A DNA stretch of 64,000 nucleotides from Paracidovorax wautersii (GTDB lineage: Bacteria > Pseudomonadota > Gammaproteobacteria > Burkholderiales > Burkholderiaceae_C), in NCBI RefSeq assembly GCF_031453675.1, contig NZ_JAVIZX010000001.1, forward strand, positions 2,378,001 through 2,442,000, read 5' to 3'. The translations under genes were made by a program, and so were the position numbers. Below the pieces are notes generated by a model. That model was not told where the DNA came from, searched no databases, and worked only from the letters and a program-made list of their open reading frames with translations. Positions 34,429 to 42,897 of the stretch are shown piece after piece (position 1 is the stretch's first letter; every line of letters starts with the position of its first letter).

Positions 34429-35412
34429 TCAGGCCGTGTGCCGGGCGGGCGTGCCGGGCACATGCCGCGGCCGGCGGCCGCGCAGGTCCATGAAGCGCAC
34501 CAGCGCGTCCAGCAGGTCGTCGTCGGTGGCCAGTTCGAGGGTGTCGGCGCCGGCGCGTGCCAGGGCCTGCTTCAGTGCCGCCTCGCGCTCGGCGGCCAGG
34601 CGGGCGAAGCGCTGGCGAAAGCCGCGGTCGCGCGTGTCCACCTGCAGTTGCTCGCCCGTCTCGGGGTCGCGCAGCGTGACCAGGCCGATGTCGGGCAGCG
34701 CGCGCTCCAGCGGGTCCAGCAGGCGCACGGCCACCACGTCGTGGCGCTGCGCGATACGTGCCAGGGGCTGCTCCCAGCCCGGAGCGCTGAGGAAGTCGGA
34801 CACCACGAACACGGAGGCGCGCCGCCGCAGGGCGCCTTCGGCGGAGCGCAGCAGGCGGTGCAGTTCGGTGGCCCCGGGCGGGGTGCCGGGCAGAGCGGCG
34901 GCGGTGTCTGCCGGCAACAGCTGGTGGACCAGGTGCAGCACGTGTGCCCGGCTGGCGCGCGCGGGCAGCACGGTGTCCCTGGGGCCTTGGGCTCCATGGA
35001 GCACGGCGCCGACGCGGTTGCCGTGGCGTGTCAGCAGCCGCGCCAGCACCGCCACGAAGCCGGCCAGGATGTCCCGCTTGGTCTGCCCGGGCGGGCCGAA
35101 GTCCACCGAGGGGCTCAGGTCCAGCAGGAACCAGGCGGTCATCTCGCGGTCTTCGGAGAACACCCGCACGTGGGGCATGGCCAGGCGGGCCGTCACATTC
35201 CAGTCGATATGGCGCACGTCGTCGTGCGGCTGGTACTCGCGCAGGTCCGCCAGGTCGATGCCGCTGCCGCGCATCAGCGTGCGGTAGTCGCCCTGCAGCA
35301 GGCCGTCCAGCCGCCGGATGACCGTCCATTCCAGCCGCTGCAGCAGCCGCTGGGCGGGGCCGGGTGCGCCCAGCGTAGGCAGGGCGAAGCTTGCGGCGGT
35401 AGGGGCGGCCAT
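34429..35412 (-). CDS. DUF58 domain protein
   Basis: This 327-residue protein carries the DUF58 signature GSGIDLADLREYQPHDDVRHIDWNVTAR (split here: LREYQPHDDVRHIDWN near residue 60) and a degenerate VWA-like region (WFLLDLSPSVDFG). The start at ATG 35412 gives the family N-terminus; the longer frame overlapping moxR is rejected. DUF58 proteins are encoded between MoxR ATPases and VWA proteins, as here, and are thought to be scaffold partners. The 143 bp before it (35413-35555) show no gene. Confidence 0.9.
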   Translation of the reverse strand: MAAPTAASFALPTLGAPGPAQRLLQRLEWTVIRRLDGLLQGDYRTLMRGSGIDLADLREYQPHDDVRHIDWNVTARLAMPHVRVFSEDREMTAWFLLDLSPSVDFGPPGQTKRDILAGFVAVLARLLTRHGNRVGAVLHGAQGPRDTVLPARASRAHVLHLVHQLLPADTAAALPGTPPGATELHRLLRSAEGALRRRASVFVVSDFLSAPGWEQPLARIAQRHDVVAVRLLDPLERALPDIGLVTLRDPETGEQLQVDTRDRGFRQRFARLAAEREAALKQALARAGADTLELATDDDLLDALVRFMDLRGRRPRHVPGTPARHTA

Positions 35413-35555
35413 GTCAGTGCCCCATGGCCCGTGGCCTTTGAAGCGGTGGCAGAGGGCCGCGGCTCCGCGTCTGCCTGCGCAGGCTGGGACGTGCCTGAAG
35501 GGCCGCCTCTGGCTGCAGCACGGAGGCCTGCAGGGTCTCAAGGGGGGGCTCCACA

Positions 35556-36578
35556 TCAAGCACGGCGCGCCTCCACGGCCTCGGCCTCGTCGGCCGAATG
35601 GTGCAGCGGGCGCGCGGGCGCCGGCAGATGGGCCATCAGCCGGGTGATGAGGGCGTCGGCGTCCAGGCCTTCGGCCAGCGCCTCGTACGACAGGGCGATG
35701 CGGTGGCGCAGGACGTCGGGGGCGATGTCGGCCATGTCCTCGGGCAGCACGTAGCCGCGCCCGCGCAGCATGGCCAGCGCCTGGGCGCCTTCGGCCAGGG
35801 CGATGGTGGCGCGGGGGCTGGCACCACAGGCGATGCGGCCTGCCAGTTCTTTCAGGCCGTAGTCGGCCGGTGCGCGCGTGGCGGCCACCAGCCGCACGCC
35901 GTACTGCAGCAGGGACGGGTCCACATAGACCTTGCGGCATTCGGCCTGCAGTGCGGCCAGCTGGTCGGTGGTGGCGACCGCCGCTACCTGCACGGCCGGC
36001 GCCAGGGCGCGTTCGGCGATGACGAATTCTTCCTCTTCCGTCGGGTAGCCCACCAGCACTTTCATCATGAAGCGGTCCACCTGCGCCTCGGGCAGGGCGT
36101 AGGTGCCCTCGGTCTCGATGGGGTTCTGCGTGGCCATGACCAGGAAGGGCTCGGGCACACGGTGCGTTTCGCCGGCAATGGTCACCTGCCGCTCCTGCAT
36201 CACCTCCAGCAAGGCGCTCTGGACCTTGGCCGGGGCGCGGTTGATCTCGTCGGCCAGCAGCAGGTGGGTGAACACCGGCCCCAGCGTGGTGCTGAAATCG
36301 CCCGTGCGCTGGTTGTACATGCGCGTGCCGACCAGATCGGCCGGCACCAGGTCCGGCGTGAACTGGATGCGCTTGAACCGGCCCTGCACCGCGCTGGCCA
36401 GCGTCTTGACGGTGAGTGTCTTGGCCAGCCCCGGCACGCCTTCGACCAGCAGGTGGCCCTGGGCCAGCATGGCGACCATCACGCGTTCCAAGAATCGGTC
36501 CTGGCCGACGACGACGCGCTTGACCTCGTAGAGGATCTGCTCCATCAGCGTGGCGGTGTGCGTTGGCACGTGTTCCAT
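35556..36578 (-). CDS. MoxR-family AAA+ ATPase
   Basis: This 340-residue AAA+ ATPase of the MoxR family has Walker A-like EGVPGLAKTLT (about residue 45), Walker B LLADEINRAPAKVQSALLEV, and the family segment ATQNPIETEGTYALPEAQVD. These chaperone-like ATPases act with VWA proteins. It starts at ATG 36578 (MEHVPTHTATLMEQIL) and leads the cluster MoxR-DUF58-VWA. A family C repeat lies just upstream, between it and the S1C protease gene. Confidence 0.93.
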   Translation of the reverse strand: MEHVPTHTATLMEQILYEVKRVVVGQDRFLERVMVAMLAQGHLLVEGVPGLAKTLTVKTLASAVQGRFKRIQFTPDLVPADLVGTRMYNQRTGDFSTTLGPVFTHLLLADEINRAPAKVQSALLEVMQERQVTIAGETHRVPEPFLVMATQNPIETEGTYALPEAQVDRFMMKVLVGYPTEEEEFVIAERALAPAVQVAAVATTDQLAALQAECRKVYVDPSLLQYGVRLVAATRAPADYGLKELAGRIACGASPRATIALAEGAQALAMLRGRGYVLPEDMADIAPDVLRHRIALSYEALAEGLDADALITRLMAHLPAPARPLHHSADEAEAVEARRA

Positions 36579-36659
36579 GGCGGTCCTTTCTGATGCGTTA
36601 TTGACGAGGCGGAACGGCCAAAGGCCCATGCACTGGCGCCGGCTGTCCCTTCCGAAGGC

Positions 36660-36787
36660 CGCGGAGCAGGCCATGCCAGCAGACGCCGCGCAAGGGCCGC
36701 CCCGCCGCGCTGGCGTCGTCTCCCTGCCCGCAGTGCGTAGCGCTGCGAGAGCGGGGGGAAGCGGCGCAGCCGCTCAGGGGGGCGTCC
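36660..36787 (-). repeat. Family C repeat, copy 3, after the S1C protease gene
   Basis: On the minus strand it reads GCCCCCCTGAGCGGCTGCGC, then CCCCCCGCTCTCGCAGCGC, GGGCAGGGAGACG and GGGCGGCCCTTGCGCGGCG. It begins within about ten bases of the protease stop codon. The block order is the same as in copies at 27041 and 57770. Confidence 0.8.
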
Positions 36788-36791
36788 ATCT

Positions 36792-37727
36792 TCAAAACGG
36801 CGGCATGCCCACGGCCGATGCGGCGTTCTCGATGGGTACCGCGAAGCCGATGCCGATGAAGGTGCGTGCGGGCGTGGGGTTGAGGATGGCGGTGACGATG
36901 CCCACCACCTCGCCGTCCATGGTGATCAGCGGCCCGCCCGAATTGCCGGGGTTGGCCGCTGCGTCGAACTGGATCAGGTTGCGCAGCTCCTGCTTGCCCT
37001 CGGGCGAGTCGAACTCACGCTGCAGGCCCGACACCACGCCCGCCGAAAGCGACGGCCCGATGCCGAAGGGAAAGCCCAGCGCGACCACCCCGTCGCCCGG
37101 CTGCAGCCCCTGCGTGGAGCGCAGCGGCGCGGCCTGCAGGTCGTCGGGAATCTTGTGGGCCTGCAGCACGGCCAGGTCGTTCTGGGGCTGCATGCCGGTG
37201 ATACTGGCGCCGGCCTCCATGCCGTCGGCAAAGGTCACCGTCACCCGCTGGGCGCCCTGCACGACGTGCAGGTTGGTGAGGATGATGCCCTTGTCCACGA
37301 TGACCACGCCGGTGCCGATGCCGCGCTCCACCTCCTTGCCCTTCTTGGTGCGTGCATAGCCCACCACGCGCACGACCGACGGCGCCACCGCCGCGGCGGC
37401 GCGCGCGGCGGCCGAGGGCAGGGGTTGCGTCTGCAGCCTGTGCAGCACGGCGGCGTCGATGTCCTTCTGCGTGAGGGCCGGGGGCGGCGGTTGCCGGCCC
37501 CACCACAGACTGGCGGCCAGCAGGCAACTGAGCAGGGCGATCACGGCCCAGAGGCGGTGGTGGGAAGGTGCACGGACGGAGGGTGGGGGCGAGCCGGAAG
37601 CGGCGGGAGCCGAGGGCTGGGAGCGCTCATCGCGCGGAGCCGCAGCCGCTGCGGGCGCGGCAGCGGACAGCGGCGGCAGGGGCGCTGGCGCGCGGCGGGA
37701 CGGGCTGTAGCGTGGGGGCCGGGGCAT
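36792..37727 (-). CDS. Trypsin-like S1C (DegP/HtrA-type) serine protease without visible PDZ
   Basis: This 311-residue membrane-anchored protease has a Pro/Ala-rich cytoplasmic N-terminus and a single TM helix at about 60-77 (AVIALLSCLLAASLWWG). The chymotrypsin-fold domain shows the catalytic triad: His in LTNLHVV, Asp in QNDLAVL, Ser in NPGNSGGPL. The protein ends soon after the protease domain (IGFAVPIENAASAVGMPPF), so there is no PDZ domain, unlike DegP and DegS. It probably faces the periplasm. It lies upstream of the moxR cluster; any functional link is inferred. Confidence 0.88.
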   Translation of the reverse strand: MPRPPRYSPSRRAPAPLPPLSAAAPAAAAAPRDERSQPSAPAASGSPPPSVRAPSHHRLWAVIALLSCLLAASLWWGRQPPPPALTQKDIDAAVLHRLQTQPLPSAAARAAAAVAPSVVRVVGYARTKKGKEVERGIGTGVVIVDKGIILTNLHVVQGAQRVTVTFADGMEAGASITGMQPQNDLAVLQAHKIPDDLQAAPLRSTQGLQPGDGVVALGFPFGIGPSLSAGVVSGLQREFDSPEGKQELRNLIQFDAAANPGNSGGPLITMDGEVVGIVTAILNPTPARTFIGIGFAVPIENAASAVGMPPF

Positions 37728-37894
37728 GCAGTCACCTCAGGATGGGCTCCCCGGCATGGGGCGGCGGGGGACGTGGCGGACGCGTATGTTCACAGTAGCA
37801 CGGAACGCGCCCGCCTGCATGTGTCCTTGTGTTTCCCTGGGCGGGCCATGGCCTGCTCGCCGCAGGACCGCGGATGGGCTGGCATCATCGTGCG

Positions 37895-38734
37895 ATGGAC
37901 GCCTGGATCGACACCCACTGCCACCTTGACGAGTTCGAGGCGCACGCCGGCCGCGCGTATGTGGATGGCGTGCGCGATGCCGCCCGCGGCGCCGGCGTCA
38001 GGCATTGCGTGCTGCCGGCCGTCGAGCTGGCCAACCTGGAGGCCGTGCGCACGCTCGCCCACCGGCATGGCGACAGCTATGCGCTGGGCATCCACCCGCT
38101 GTTCACCGGCCGCGCGGGCGACGGCGACGTCCAGGTGCTGGAGCAGGCCCTGGCCACCCACCGCGACGACCCGCGCCTGGTCGCCATCGGCGAGATCGGG
38201 CTGGACTATTTCGTGCCCGGCCTGGACGCCGCGCGGCAGGAGCGCTTCTACCGCGCCCAGCTGCAGCTGGCCCGCCGCTTCGACCTGCCGGTGATCCTGC
38301 ACGTGCGGCGTTCGTCGGACAAGCTGCTCAAGGCCCTGCGCGAGCTGCCCGTGCGTGGCGGCATCGCCCACGCCTTCAACGGCAGCCAGCAGCAGGCCGA
38401 AGCGTTCATCGCGATGGGTTTCAAGCTGGGCTTCGGCGGCGCCGTCACCTTCGACCGCGCACTGCAGCTGCGGCGGCTGGCGCAGGCGCTGCCACTTTCC
38501 TCCCTGGTGATGGAAACCGACGCGCCTGACATTCCCCCGCACTGGCTGTATGTGACGGCCGCCGACCGCGAGGCCGGCACGCCCCAGGCGCGCAACACCC
38601 CCGGCGAGCTGCCGCGCATCGCCGCCGTGGTGGCGGAGCTGCGCGGCATGCCGGTGCAGGAACTGGCCGAGGCGACACACGCCAACGCCTGCGCCGCGCT
38701 GCCCCGGCTGGCGACGCTGCTGTCGCCGCCCTGA
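37895..38734 (+). CDS. TatD-family metal-dependent hydrolase
   Basis: This 279-residue amidohydrolase-fold protein of the TatD family (metal-dependent DNases) shows WIDTHCHLDEFE at the N-terminus, IGEIGLDYF near residue 100, LPVILHVRRSSDKLL, GGIAHAFNGSQQQA and SLVMETDAPDIPP. These are the expected metal ligands and proton donors. The ATG at 37895 is used because it places the HxH motif at residues 8-10. It is divergent from the S1C protease. Whether its role is DNA repair or turnover cannot be read from sequence. Confidence 0.93.
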   Translation: MDAWIDTHCHLDEFEAHAGRAYVDGVRDAARGAGVRHCVLPAVELANLEAVRTLAHRHGDSYALGIHPLFTGRAGDGDVQVLEQALATHRDDPRLVAIGEIGLDYFVPGLDAARQERFYRAQLQLARRFDLPVILHVRRSSDKLLKALRELPVRGGIAHAFNGSQQQAEAFIAMGFKLGFGGAVTFDRALQLRRLAQALPLSSLVMETDAPDIPPHWLYVTAADREAGTPQARNTPGELPRIAAVVAELRGMPVQELAEATHANACAALPRLATLLSPP

Positions 38735-38817
38735 GGCGGGGCGCCGGCTGCGGCACGGCCGAACCGCCCGGCGCAGCGTTTTCACCAGTCCCGCTGCGCA
38801 CGCAGGGTGGGCGTAGG

Positions 38818-38886
38818 TTTCAAGCCATTTTGGCATCTAGACCAATAGGGATAAGCGCAATTAGCTATTGTTTTGATAGTGTTGCA
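38818..38886 (+). repeat. R1 repeat, copy 5, upstream of the glycosylase-like gene
   Basis: Plus-strand order: TTCAAGCCATTTTGGCATCT, then GGGATAAGCGC, then the dyad AGCTATTGTTTTGATAGT. It keeps the long left block (AAGCC.TTTTGGC.TCTAG) that other copies have lost. It lies 57-69 bp before the glycosylase-like start and may overlap its promoter. Confidence 0.75.
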
Positions 38887-38942
38887 TCCCGCGTGTGCGC
38901 ACCCTCCCTGCGATCTCCGCGCTGTCCTGCATTGGCAGGACA

Positions 38943-39521
38943 ATGCCGGCCATGCCCGCCGCTGCCCCGCCGTCCCTCGCTTCCGCCTCCGCCTCTCAGG
39001 CCCTGGTGGGTCTGCCGCCGGTCGTGTCGGCACAGACGGTGGTGCTCGTGCTGGGCAGCTTCCCCAGTGCGGCATCCTTGCGCGCGGGGCAGTACTACGG
39101 CCATGCGCAGAACCAGTTCTGGCGCATCCTGCAATCGCTGTGGCCCAGCCACCCGCTGCCGGACCGCGCCGATTACGCGGGACGCTGCGCCTGGTTGCTG
39201 GACCGCGGCCTCGGGCTGTGGGACGTGTATGCGGCCTGCGAGCGCGAAGGCAGCCTGGACGCGGCCATCCGCAAGGCGCAGGTGAACGACTTCCGCGGCC
39301 TGCGTGCGCAGCTGCCGCGGCTGGCCGCCATCGCCCACAATGGCGGGGAGAGCTTCCGGCATGCGCCCGCCGTGCGGGCGAGCCTGGGCCTGGACAGCAG
39401 TGCGGACGGGGCGATCGCCTCGCTGCGCCTGCCCTCCACCAGCCCGGCCCATGCCGCCTGGAGCTTCGAGAAGAAACGCAACGCCTGGGCCGACGCCCTG
39501 GCCCCCTTTGGATTGGTGTGA
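38943..39521 (+). CDS. Uracil-DNA-glycosylase-fold DNA-deoxyinosine glycosylase
   Basis: This protein of about 192 residues belongs to the UDG superfamily, closest to the hypoxanthine-DNA glycosylase group. Motif A-like LGSFPSAASLRAGQYYGHAQ (about residue 38) is followed by NQFWRIL, the central HNGGES, and motif B RLPSTSPAHA near residue 170. It would excise deaminated adenine (hypoxanthine) from DNA. The start could be ATG 38943 or 38952; the longer frame from 38895 has no support. The next gene begins about 5 bp after its stop, suggesting an operon. Confidence 0.85.
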   Translation: MPAMPAAAPPSLASASASQALVGLPPVVSAQTVVLVLGSFPSAASLRAGQYYGHAQNQFWRILQSLWPSHPLPDRADYAGRCAWLLDRGLGLWDVYAACEREGSLDAAIRKAQVNDFRGLRAQLPRLAAIAHNGGESFRHAPAVRASLGLDSSADGAIASLRLPSTSPAHAAWSFEKKRNAWADALAPFGLV

Positions 39522-39525
39522 CGAT

Positions 39526-40296
39526 TTGACGACGACGACCCGCAAGAAGAAAACCCTGGCCGAGCTGCCCGAAGTGAGCGTCTCCGACGACGGCGAGGTC
39601 CGCCACCTGCATCTGGGCACGCCCTGGATCCAGGGATCCATGCGCGTGGACCAGCCCTTCGACATCGAGCTGGAATACGTGCAGCGCATGATGGCCTGGC
39701 TGCTGTTCGTCGAGCCCGCCAGCGTGGGCAAGCGCCACGCCATGCAGCTGGGCCTGGGCGCCGGCGCCATCACCAAGTTCTGCCACAAGAAGCTGCGCAT
39801 GTGCTGCACGGCCATCGAGCTGAACCCGCAGGTGCTGGCCGTGTGCCGCGCCTGGTTCAAGCTGCCGCCCGACGGACCCAAGCTGCGCGTGGTGCTGGCC
39901 GATGCGGCCGCCGAGATCCGCAAGCCCGAATGGCAGGGCACGGTCGACGCGCTGGCGGTGGACCTGTACGACCACGAGGCGGCGGCGCCGGTGCTCGACA
40001 GCGCCGAGTTCTATGCCGACTGCCGCGCCCTGCTCACCGAGGACGGCGCGATGACGGTCAACCTGTTCGGCCGGGCCTCCAGCTACGAACGCAGCCTGGG
40101 CAAGATGGCCGAGGCCTTCGGCAGCGACGCGCTCTGGGCCTTCAAGCCCACGCGCGAGGGCAACACCGTGGTGCTGGCCCAGCGCACGCCCACGGCCCCC
40201 AAGCGTGCCGAGCTGCTGGCCCGCGCCGAGGCGGTGCAGGCACGCTGGGACCTGCCTGCGAGCAAGTGGCCGCGTGTGTTCAAGCCCATCGGCTGA
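39526..40296 (+). CDS. Spermidine-synthase-like methyltransferase-fold protein
   Basis: This 256-residue protein has the polyamine-synthase/methyltransferase fold. GLGAGAITKFCHKKL (about residues 70-85) is the SAM or decarboxylated-SAM loop, followed by CTAIELNPQVLAVCR and LAVDLYDHEAAAP. It is shorter than SpeE and lacks a clear putrescine-binding N-terminal barrel, so I would not call it a true spermidine synthase. The frame is open upstream, but family sequence begins near the TTG at 39526 (MTTTTRKKKTLAELPEVS), chosen as the start with low certainty. Confidence 0.8.
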   Translation: MTTTTRKKKTLAELPEVSVSDDGEVRHLHLGTPWIQGSMRVDQPFDIELEYVQRMMAWLLFVEPASVGKRHAMQLGLGAGAITKFCHKKLRMCCTAIELNPQVLAVCRAWFKLPPDGPKLRVVLADAAAEIRKPEWQGTVDALAVDLYDHEAAAPVLDSAEFYADCRALLTEDGAMTVNLFGRASSYERSLGKMAEAFGSDALWAFKPTREGNTVVLAQRTPTAPKRAELLARAEAVQARWDLPASKWPRVFKPIG

Positions 40297-40359
40297 ACGG
40301 ACCCCTTGCGTCAGCTCTCTGCTGCTTCCTGATCCGCCTGCCTGAAAGAAGAACTGCCC

Positions 40360-42154
40360 ATGACCACCGAGACGACCCCCGGGAAGAAGCCGGTGCCGCC
40401 CAAGCCCACCGGCCCCTTGGAGTGGCGGCGCATCGTGGAATGGCTGCGGGCCGACGGCGTGATCTCGGAATGAGGAGGCCGCCCGCACCATCGCACGCTG
40501 CTCGCAGGCCGAGAGCAGCCAGCATCCGCTGGTGCGCCTGGCCAGCGTGGCCATGGCACGCGCGGCCGACGGCAAGCCGCTGGACGTGGAGATGCTCACC
40601 GAGTACATCGCCCAGCGCACCGGCCTGCAGTACTTCCGCATCGACCCGCTCAAGGTGGACGTGGGCCGCGTGGCCGACGCCATGAGCGCCAGCTACGCCG
40701 AGCGGCACAAGGTGCTGCCGGTGCAGGTCACGCCGCAGGAAGTGGTGGTGGCCACGGCCGAGCCCTTCATCGACGACTGGGTGGCCGAGGTGGAGCGCCA
40801 GTCGCGCCGCACGGTGCGCCGCGTGCTGTCAAACCCGCAGGACATCCAGCGCTTCACGGCCGAGTTCTTCGCGCTGGCCAAGTCGGTGCGGGCCGCGCAG
40901 AAGGCAGGCGGCGCCAGCGCGGGCAGCAGCTTCGAGCAGCTGGTGGAGCTGGGCCGCAGCAACAAGCAGCTCGATGCCAACGACCAGGGCGTGGTCAAGG
41001 TGGTGGACTGGCTCTGGCAGTACGCCTTCGACCAGCGCGCGAGCGACATCCATTTGGAGCCGCGGCGCGAGCAGGGCGTGATCCGTTTCCGCATCGACGG
41101 CGTGCTGCACCCCGTCTACCAGATGCCGATGGGCGTGCACAACGCCATGGTCTCGCGCATCAAGCTGCTGGGCCGCATCGACGTGGTGGAAAAGCGCCGC
41201 CCGCAGGACGGCCGCATCAAGACCCGCAACCAGCGCGGCGATGAAGTGGAAATGCGCCTGTCGACCCTGCCCACGGCCTTCGGCGAAAAGATGGTGATGC
41301 GCATCTTCGACCCGGACAACGCCGTCAAGGACCTGGACGCGCTGGGCTTCGCGGTGCACGACGCCCAGCGCTGGGAGCAGCTCGTCAAGCGCCCGCACGG
41401 CATCATCCTGGTGACCGGGCCCACCGGCTCGGGCAAGACCACCACGCTGTACTCCACCTTGAAGCGAGTGGCGACCGAAGAGGTCAACGTGAGCACGGTG
41501 GAAGACCCCATCGAGATGATCGAGCCCAGCTTCAACCAGACGCAGGTGCAGCCGCAGCTCGACTTCAACTTCGCCGAAGGCCTGCGCGCCCTGATGCGCC
41601 AGGACCCGGACATCATCATGGTGGGCGAAATCCGCGACCTGGAGACCGCCGAGATGGCCATCCAGGCCGCCCTCACCGGGCATCTGGTGTTTTCTACGCT
41701 ACACACCAACGACGCGCCCTCCGCCATCACCCGCCTGATGGAGCTGGGCGTGCCGGCCTACCTGCTCAACGCCACGCTGCTGGGCGTGCTGGCGCAGCGG
41801 CTGGTGCGCACGCTGTGCAAACAGTGCAAGCAGAAGGACGAGTCGGCGTCGCCCCAGGCGCTGGCGGACTTCATCAAGCCCTGGAAGATCAACGGCGGCT
41901 ACCAGCCCTATCGGCCGGTGGGCTGCGTGGACTGCCGCATGAGCGGCTTCCGCGGGCGCATGGGGCTGTATGAGCTTCTGGCGGTGAGCGAGGCGCTGAA
42001 GGAGCGCATCACGCAATCCCCGTCCATCGAGGCGCTGCGCCGCCAGGCCGTGCAGGACGGCATGCGGCCCCTGCGCCTGGCGGGCGCCCTGCGCGTGGCC
42101 GAGGGTGTGACCACGCTCGAAGAAGTGATCGCCACCACGCCGCCGCTGGAGTAG
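40360..42154 (+). pseudogene. GspE/PulE-family secretion ATPase gene with a one-base frameshift
   Basis: The reading frame begins at ATG 40360 (MTTETTPGKK...WLRADGVISE) and hits TGA at 40471-40473. Removing one T at 40471 restores EEAARTIARCSQAESSQHP and the rest of the protein in the other frame. That remainder is an intact type II secretion/pilus ATPase: N-terminal GspE region, Walker A GPTGSGKTT (about 41416), Asp box STVEDPIEM, Walker B IIMVGEIRDLETAEM, and zinc cysteines C..C in CKQCKQ and CVDCR. It could be a sequencing indel, a real mutation, or rescued by reinitiation at GTG 40532 after GAGGAGG. It is not in a type II secretion cluster. Confidence 0.8.
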
Positions 42155-42387
42155 GCCCGCCGAGGTTCGGCCGCGCCGCACCAAACGGGCGCAGACCTCT
42201 GCCGGCGCGTTTCGAAGCACCCGCGGCGGGGCCGCCGACGCACCGCCCTGGTGCCCTGGAACCCGCATGGATGCTCGCTTTGCGGGCACCACCCCCGGGG
42301 TATCCCTCTGTTAGTGGAATCCACATCGATCCCCTGGGGGTTGCGCGTCACAATCGCCCGTCGCGAATCCTCTCAGGAGACACTATT

Positions 42388-42879
42388 GTGAAAATCAAGA
42401 GTCAAAAAGACTTTTTTTCAGGCCTCATGTTCATGGGCGTGGGCCTGGCATTTGCCATCGGCGCAGGTAACTACAACATCGGTTCCGGCGCCCGCATGGG
42501 CCCCGGCTACTTCCCTCTGATCCTCGGCATCCTGCTCGCCATCCTCGGCGCTGCGGTGACGTTCTACGCCACGGTGGTGGAGAGCGGCAACGACGGCGAC
42601 AAGATCGGCAAGTGGGCCTGGAAGCAGATCTTCTTCATCCTGGCATCCAACTTCGCCTTCGGCGTTCTGCTGGCAGGCCTGCCGAGCTTCGGCGTGCCGG
42701 CCATGGGCCTGATCGTCGCCATCTACGGCCTGGTGTTCATTGCGGCCCAGGCGGGTGAAAAGGTGAACTACAAGGAAACCTTCGTCCTGGCGACCATCCT
42801 GGCGGTGGGCAGCTACGTGGCTTTCGTGTGGGCGCTGAAGCTGCAGTTCCCGGTGTGGCCCAGTTTCATTTCGGGTTAA
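42388..42879 (+). CDS. tctB: Tripartite tricarboxylate transporter small membrane subunit TctB
   Basis: This 163-residue protein with four membrane helices belongs to the TctB family. It is the small membrane subunit of a tripartite tricarboxylate-type transporter. Recognisable segments are SGLMFMGVGLAFAIGAGNY and GSGARMGPGYFPLILGILL. The start is GTG 42388 after AGGAG. It is 18 bp upstream of tctA. No periplasmic TctC-type binding protein is adjacent, so the pair is an orphan. The preceding 233 bp contain no gene I can support. Confidence 0.93.
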   Translation: MKIKSQKDFFSGLMFMGVGLAFAIGAGNYNIGSGARMGPGYFPLILGILLAILGAAVTFYATVVESGNDGDKIGKWAWKQIFFILASNFAFGVLLAGLPSFGVPAMGLIVAIYGLVFIAAQAGEKVNYKETFVLATILAVGSYVAFVWALKLQFPVWPSFISG

Positions 42880-42897
42880 GCAGGAGCATCGACGACC

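Noticed and set aside
35413-35555. Possible fourth family C repeat upstream of the DUF58 gene
   Set aside because: It has a C-rich CCCCCCTTGAG-like run, but the remaining blocks do not follow the family order.
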